Source of the DNA: an uncultured Prevotella sp.
GTDB taxonomy: Bacteria; Bacteroidota; Bacteroidia; Bacteroidales; Bacteroidaceae
Direction of reading: 5' to 3'
DNA length: 9,060 nt
NCBI GenBank assembly: GCA_937901345.1
Contig: CALCHM010000083.1
Coordinates: 1-9,060 of the forward strand
Positions 5,691 through 9,060 of this stretch are shown here, piece after piece; the stretch's first letter is position 1, and each line of letters begins with the position of its first letter. Below the pieces are notes generated by a model, which worked only from the letters and a program-made list of their open reading frames with translations, searched no databases and was not told the origin of the DNA. The position numbers and the translations under genes were made by a program.

Positions 5691-6502
5691 TTAGAGCGCC
5701 GCCACCTCTCGCGTGCGGAAGGATTCGCGGGCCTTGCGGACGTATGATTTGATAACGTCTTCGGGGAAGGTGGTGGTGCGCACGTAGGCGCGGGTGAGTT
5801 CGGGGTATTTGGCAAGGGCAGTGGCAAGAAACCAGGCTACAGCCATGCGCACGTAGTAGGGTTGCGGTCCTTGCGCTGTGCCTTGTTGGGCAATCTTGGG
5901 TTTGCCTTTGGCGTATTGATACTCGGAAATGATTTTCTCAAAGCGGAGCGATTCAAGTTGCTCGAAGATGCGTGGTAGCCATTCCTCAGTCAGGAAATAG
6001 GTCATGGCAACGACGATAGCGAAGCGCACTTCAAATTCGCGTGTGGAGCAGAAATAGAGTTGAAGGAATGCCCAAAGTTCGCGTTTATCGACCTTGCCCA
6101 TCCACTTGGCGTGGGCGCAGTAGGAGTCACAGACCGCCCAATTGTCCATCACGGGGACATACTTGGAGAGCATCTTGAGGCGGTCGGAAAGACTGCACTT
6201 TTCAAGATTGATGAGGTAACCCCAAACGACGGTTTCTTCATAACAAAGTGTGTCACTCGCAACTGTCTCGAAATCGTGAATCACCTCTGCCCCACCCTGA
6301 CAAACTTTGCGCTCACCATTGGGAAATACTACCGCTCCCCCAAGGCGCGAAAGTTGGCGTGCCACCTGTTTCATTTCAGGAGCATGAAGTCCGAAACCTG
6401 ACGCGAAGGCAGGGCATTCACAACGCGTAGATGCCCATCGCGATAGCGTGTGTCAGTGCGAAAGCGTTCGCTGATTAAGGGGGTGAGGTGGGAGATAATC
6501 AT
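5691..6502 (-). pseudogene. AlkD-like DNA alkylation repair protein, split by a one-base frameshift
   Basis: HEAT-repeat protein of the AlkD/DNA_alkylation family, whose members excise alkylated purines. The natural start is the ATG at 6502 (MIISHLTPLISERFRTDTRY), 57 bp after the rodA stop. Its frame runs through LRVVNALPSRQV and then hits TGA at 6373-6371 after 43 codons. The rest of the protein continues in another frame: SGFGLHAPEMKQVARQL from about 6401, ending at 5691. One extra base in the TTT at 6396-6394 (complement) would give QVFGLHAPEMK and a continuous 270-aa protein, matching the family's G-[LV]-x-x-PE-[ML]-[KR] start. Downstream landmarks are present: NWAVCD (W-x3-D), EVRF and AVAWFLATALAK. 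The loops near 6300-6340 and 5870-5930 look longer than in typical members. The premature TGA overlaps the ATG at 6374 as ATGA, so a 227-aa product could be made by reinitiation. A sequencing error is the main alternative. Confidence 0.82.
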
Positions 6503-6559
6503 GTGGAGGAATGTTTGGAGAGATTTATTGCAGAGCAGACACGGGGGAATGCGTTACTT

Positions 6560-8020
6560 CTACTTTTTCCGTCCTGCATCAATGCGCAAGAAGATAAACA
6601 GCAGGATGGTGAATCCCCAAAGCGATGAACCGCCATAACTGAAGAAAGGCAAGGGGATACCGATGACGGGAGTGAGACCGATGACCATCCCAATGTTGAT
6701 AAAGACATGGAAGAGCAATATGCTCAACACACAATAACCATAGACACGAGCATAGGTATGAGTTTGGCGTTCGGCAAGGTAGAGCAGTCGCAAAATGAGC
6801 GCCAAGAAGAGGAGCAAGACGGTTGAAGAACCTATAAAACCTTGCTCTTCGCCAACGGTACAGAAGATGAAGTCGGTGTCTTGTTCGGGAACGTACTTGA
6901 GTTTCGTTTGTGTGCCGTTCATAAATCCTTTTCCTCCAAATCCTCCCGACCCAATAGCAATCATACTTTGGTTGACATTGTAACCGGCTCCGGCATTATC
7001 CGTAACGACTCCGAGCAACACTTGAATACGAATCTTCTGGTGGGGTTGGAGGTGATCCAATGCAAAATTAGCGGAATAAAGAAAGCCTAGCGACCCCATC
7101 GTAAACAACCCGATATAGAAGTAGGGCATCAAACGCTCGCGCAACGCATGGTAAGCAAGATAGAAGAAGGTTCCCAACAATACAATTACGAACGCAAGGG
7201 AAACATCAAAAGGAACAACCACCAATGAGAATAAAACAGAGGCACCTACCACGGCGACACCCGTCCAAAAGATGCGCCAGGCATGGATGGTCTGTTTGCA
7301 AAAAACGAGAATCATGCCAATGGTGAACAACCATATTAGCATCATGACGGAAAAGTCGCCCACCATGGCCAACGTACCCTCAAGCGGCACCTCAGCAAAA
7401 CGTATGCCCACAACGAAATAAAGCACCGCTGCAAAAGCCGTAAAGAGAAATACCCCAGGCATTCCCTCACGATAAAACACGAGGAAAAAGGCGGCATAAA
7501 CAAGTGCCGACCCCGTCTCCTTCTGCATGATGATCAACCCCATCGGGAGCAGCACAATGAGCGAGGCCTTGAGCAAGTTGCGCATCTTATTGAGCGTAAA
7601 ACCATACTGCCCGCAAAGTTTCGCAACAGCCAATGCGGTGACACACTTGGCAAATTCTGCGGGTTGCAGATTTACAGGACCTAGCGACAACCACGAACGC
7701 GACCCCTTAATGTCTTTTGCTAAAAAAGGTGTTACCAATAGCAGAATCATCGTAACGACGTACAACAGGTCGGTGAGTTGATCGAAATATTGGTCGTCCA
7801 TTAACAAGAGTACCAACCCTATGGCGAGCGCAAGGCCCATCCACACAATTTGCTTGCCTGAGCGCGTTGCAAAGTCAAAGAAATCCGTATCACCAATTTC
7901 ATGACTCGCACCACAAATAGAAAACCACCCGAAGACCATCAAGACAAGGTATAACACGACCACCACCCAATCGGCTGAAAGGGCGGAACTCTTGAGATAT
8001 CTATCGTTCCTGTTTACCAT
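6560..8020 (-). CDS. rodA: RodA, SEDS-family peptidoglycan polymerase of the elongasome
   Basis: Integral membrane glycosyltransferase that polymerises lipid II into glycan strands for side-wall growth, working with PBP2. I choose the ATG at 8020 (MVNRNDRYLK, 486 aa) over the in-frame ATG at 8047, because the later one leaves only a 20-bp overlap with mrdA and suits the family N terminus. Many hydrophobic segments are visible. SEDS signatures: GSRSWLSLGPVNLQPAEFAK (106-125), HQKIRIQ (327-333), NQSMIAIGSGG (350-360), DTDFIF with the likely catalytic Asp383, EEQGFIGS (391-398) and PLPFFSYGGSS (456-466). At 486 aa it is over 100 residues longer than E. coli RodA; the extra length is mainly hydrophobic sequence in the middle (about 185-320). 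Adjacency to a PBP2 gene supports RodA rather than FtsW. The next gene, alkD, starts 57 bp after its stop. Confidence 0.94.
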   Translation of the reverse strand: MVNRNDRYLKSSALSADWVVVVLYLVLMVFGWFSICGASHEIGDTDFFDFATRSGKQIVWMGLALAIGLVLLLMDDQYFDQLTDLLYVVTMILLLVTPFLAKDIKGSRSWLSLGPVNLQPAEFAKCVTALAVAKLCGQYGFTLNKMRNLLKASLIVLLPMGLIIMQKETGSALVYAAFFLVFYREGMPGVFLFTAFAAVLYFVVGIRFAEVPLEGTLAMVGDFSVMMLIWLFTIGMILVFCKQTIHAWRIFWTGVAVVGASVLFSLVVVPFDVSLAFVIVLLGTFFYLAYHALRERLMPYFYIGLFTMGSLGFLYSANFALDHLQPHQKIRIQVLLGVVTDNAGAGYNVNQSMIAIGSGGFGGKGFMNGTQTKLKYVPEQDTDFIFCTVGEEQGFIGSSTVLLLFLALILRLLYLAERQTHTYARVYGYCVLSILLFHVFINIGMVIGLTPVIGIPLPFFSYGGSSLWGFTILLFIFLRIDAGRKK

Positions 8021-9060
8021 AATGAATTGTGCGTTGCTGCATCGCATCCGCCTTTATCTTTGAAGATTCGGAAAGTTCACCATTTAAATATTGCTCCATA
8101 ATAAGACTGCCAATAGGCACACCGTAAACGGCACCGTAACCACCATTTTCGACATAGACAGAAACGGCAATTTTGGGATTATCCATCGGTGCAAATCCCA
8201 TGAATACGGAGTGGTCTTGACCACGGTTTTCGGCAGTTCCCGTTTTTCCGCACACCTCAATACCTGGAATCGCAGCAGCGCGGCAGGTACCTCCCGTCAC
8301 GGCTGCTCGCATGCCTTCAACAGCGTAGTCGTACCACTTTCGATCCACCATCGTGTAACGAGGTGTGGTATACACAGAGTCTAATTGGGCATCCTGAATC
8401 TCCTTCACCACATGGGGCACGTAATAGTGCCCACGATTGGCTATCGTTGCCGCAAGGTTGGCAATTTGCAAGGGAGTAGCCGTCACTTCGCCCTGCCCAA
8501 TGGAGATGGAGATTACCGTCAGCGCATTCCATACCCCTTTGTAGGCCTTATCGTAATATTGCGCATTCGGAATCATCCCGCGTTTCTCGCCAGGGAGGTC
8601 GATGCCCAACGTGTAACCAAATCCCATTTCTACAAGATGGTCTTTCCAGCGCGTCATCGCGTCTTGAACCGTAGGATACTTCGAACGATTGGAGAACATG
8701 CGCAACAGATTCCAACAGAAGTAGGCATTACAACTCGTAGCAATAGAAGGCACCAAGGGAATGGGCGCAGCATGAGCGTGACATCCGAGATGCAGACCAG
8801 CATAATGGAACCCCATGTTACAGGGGAAACCGATTTCGGGCGTGATGCTTCCCTCTTGCAGACCGATGAGCGACTGCGTGAGTTTAAAAGTTGACCCCGG
8901 AGGATAGGTTCCCATAATGGCGCGATTCAGCAAAGGTTTCATGGGGTCGGCAGAAAGTTTGCGGTGCATTTTTCCGCGATCGCGCCCCACCATGATGCGA
9001 GGGTCGTAAGACGGTGACGAGGCCATGCAGAGCACTTCTCCCGTAGCGGGTTCGATGGCA
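8001..9060 (-). CDS. mrdA: Penicillin-binding protein 2, C-terminal transpeptidase part (5' end outside window)
   Basis: DD-transpeptidase that cross-links new peptidoglycan in the elongasome, partner of RodA; membrane-anchored with its catalytic domain in the periplasm. The frame stays open to the right edge (AIEPATGEVLCMASSPSYDP is the usual entry to the transpeptidase domain), so the GTG at 9035 is not the start; 352 residues are visible. Class B catalytic motifs are all present: S-x-x-K as PPGSTFK with the acyl-accepting Ser at 8894-8892; S-x-N as SCN at 8735-8727; K-T-G as CGKTGTAEN at 8246-8238. A short hydrophilic tail (KADAMQQRTIHYGKQER) follows the domain. Its last 20 bp overlap the start of rodA, which suggests translational coupling. 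By family convention mreB, mreC and mreD would be expected upstream, beyond the window. Confidence 0.95.
   Translation of the reverse strand, partial: AIEPATGEVLCMASSPSYDPRIMVGRDRGKMHRKLSADPMKPLLNRAIMGTYPPGSTFKLTQSLIGLQEGSITPEIGFPCNMGFHYAGLHLGCHAHAAPIPLVPSIATSCNAYFCWNLLRMFSNRSKYPTVQDAMTRWKDHLVEMGFGYTLGIDLPGEKRGMIPNAQYYDKAYKGVWNALTVISISIGQGEVTATPLQIANLAATIANRGHYYVPHVVKEIQDAQLDSVYTTPRYTMVDRKWYDYAVEGMRAAVTGGTCRAAAIPGIEVCGKTGTAENRGQDHSVFMGFAPMDNPKIAVSVYVENGGYGAVYGVPIGSLIMEQYLNGELSESSKIKADAMQQRTIHYGKQER

Noticed and set aside
6380..6402. Programmed -1 ribosomal frameshift in alkD
   Set aside because: The GGTTTCGG context is not a canonical X-XXY-YYZ slippery heptamer, and I see no clear downstream pseudoknot; a one-base deletion or a sequencing error is simpler.
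8021..8047. Upstream ATG at 8047 as the rodA start
   Set aside because: It would add nine residues (MRCSNAQFI) and extend the overlap with mrdA to 47 bp; MVNRNDRYLK at 8020 fits the family better. It cannot be fully excluded without proteomics.

Overview
The window looks like chromosomal DNA from the phylum Bacteroidota, order Bacteroidales, most likely a Prevotella-like gut or oral anaerobe. The evidence is a short primary sigma factor of 286 aa that lacks region 1.1, two promoters of the Bacteroidetes type (TTTG, 20 bp, TAnnTTTG), A-rich leaders without a clear Shine-Dalgarno sequence, a rubrerythrin, and a type I pullulanase with a YNWGYDP motif. The genus is inference; no rRNA or species marker is present. 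I see no phage, plasmid, insertion sequence or defence genes, so the gene content is ordinary core genome.

Layout, left half (+ strand). The 3' part of a type I pullulanase gene enters from the left edge (1-1464). The 271-bp gap after it holds a 7-bp minisatellite, a cluster of TTAAAG/CTTTAA inverted repeats and a canonical promoter. Next come rpoD (1736-2596), a rho-independent terminator (2674-2704), a 12-bp palindrome that may be an operator, a second canonical promoter, and the rubrerythrin gene (2893-3483).

Middle. rbr (+) and rmuC (-) converge on a 410-bp gene-free interval. It contains a strong hairpin that can terminate transcription in both directions (3509-3552) and five exact 41-bp tandem units (3643-3847). 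Each unit carries a perfect 13-bp dyad, GTGCAA-N-TTGCAC.

Right half (- strand). In the order of transcription: mrdA/PBP2 (cut by the right edge), rodA (overlapping mrdA by 20 bp), an AlkD-like DNA alkylation repair gene broken by a one-base frameshift, a lipoprotein rhodanese, and rmuC. Spacers are 57 bp or less and none holds a convincing promoter, so this is probably one transcription unit. It joins the elongation machinery of the cell wall (PBP2 with RodA) to a tail of genome-maintenance and sulfur/redox genes.

The two items most worth a second look are the 41-bp dyad array, whose dyads stay intact while the linkers drift, and the split alkD gene, where the premature TGA overlaps an in-family ATG as ATGA.
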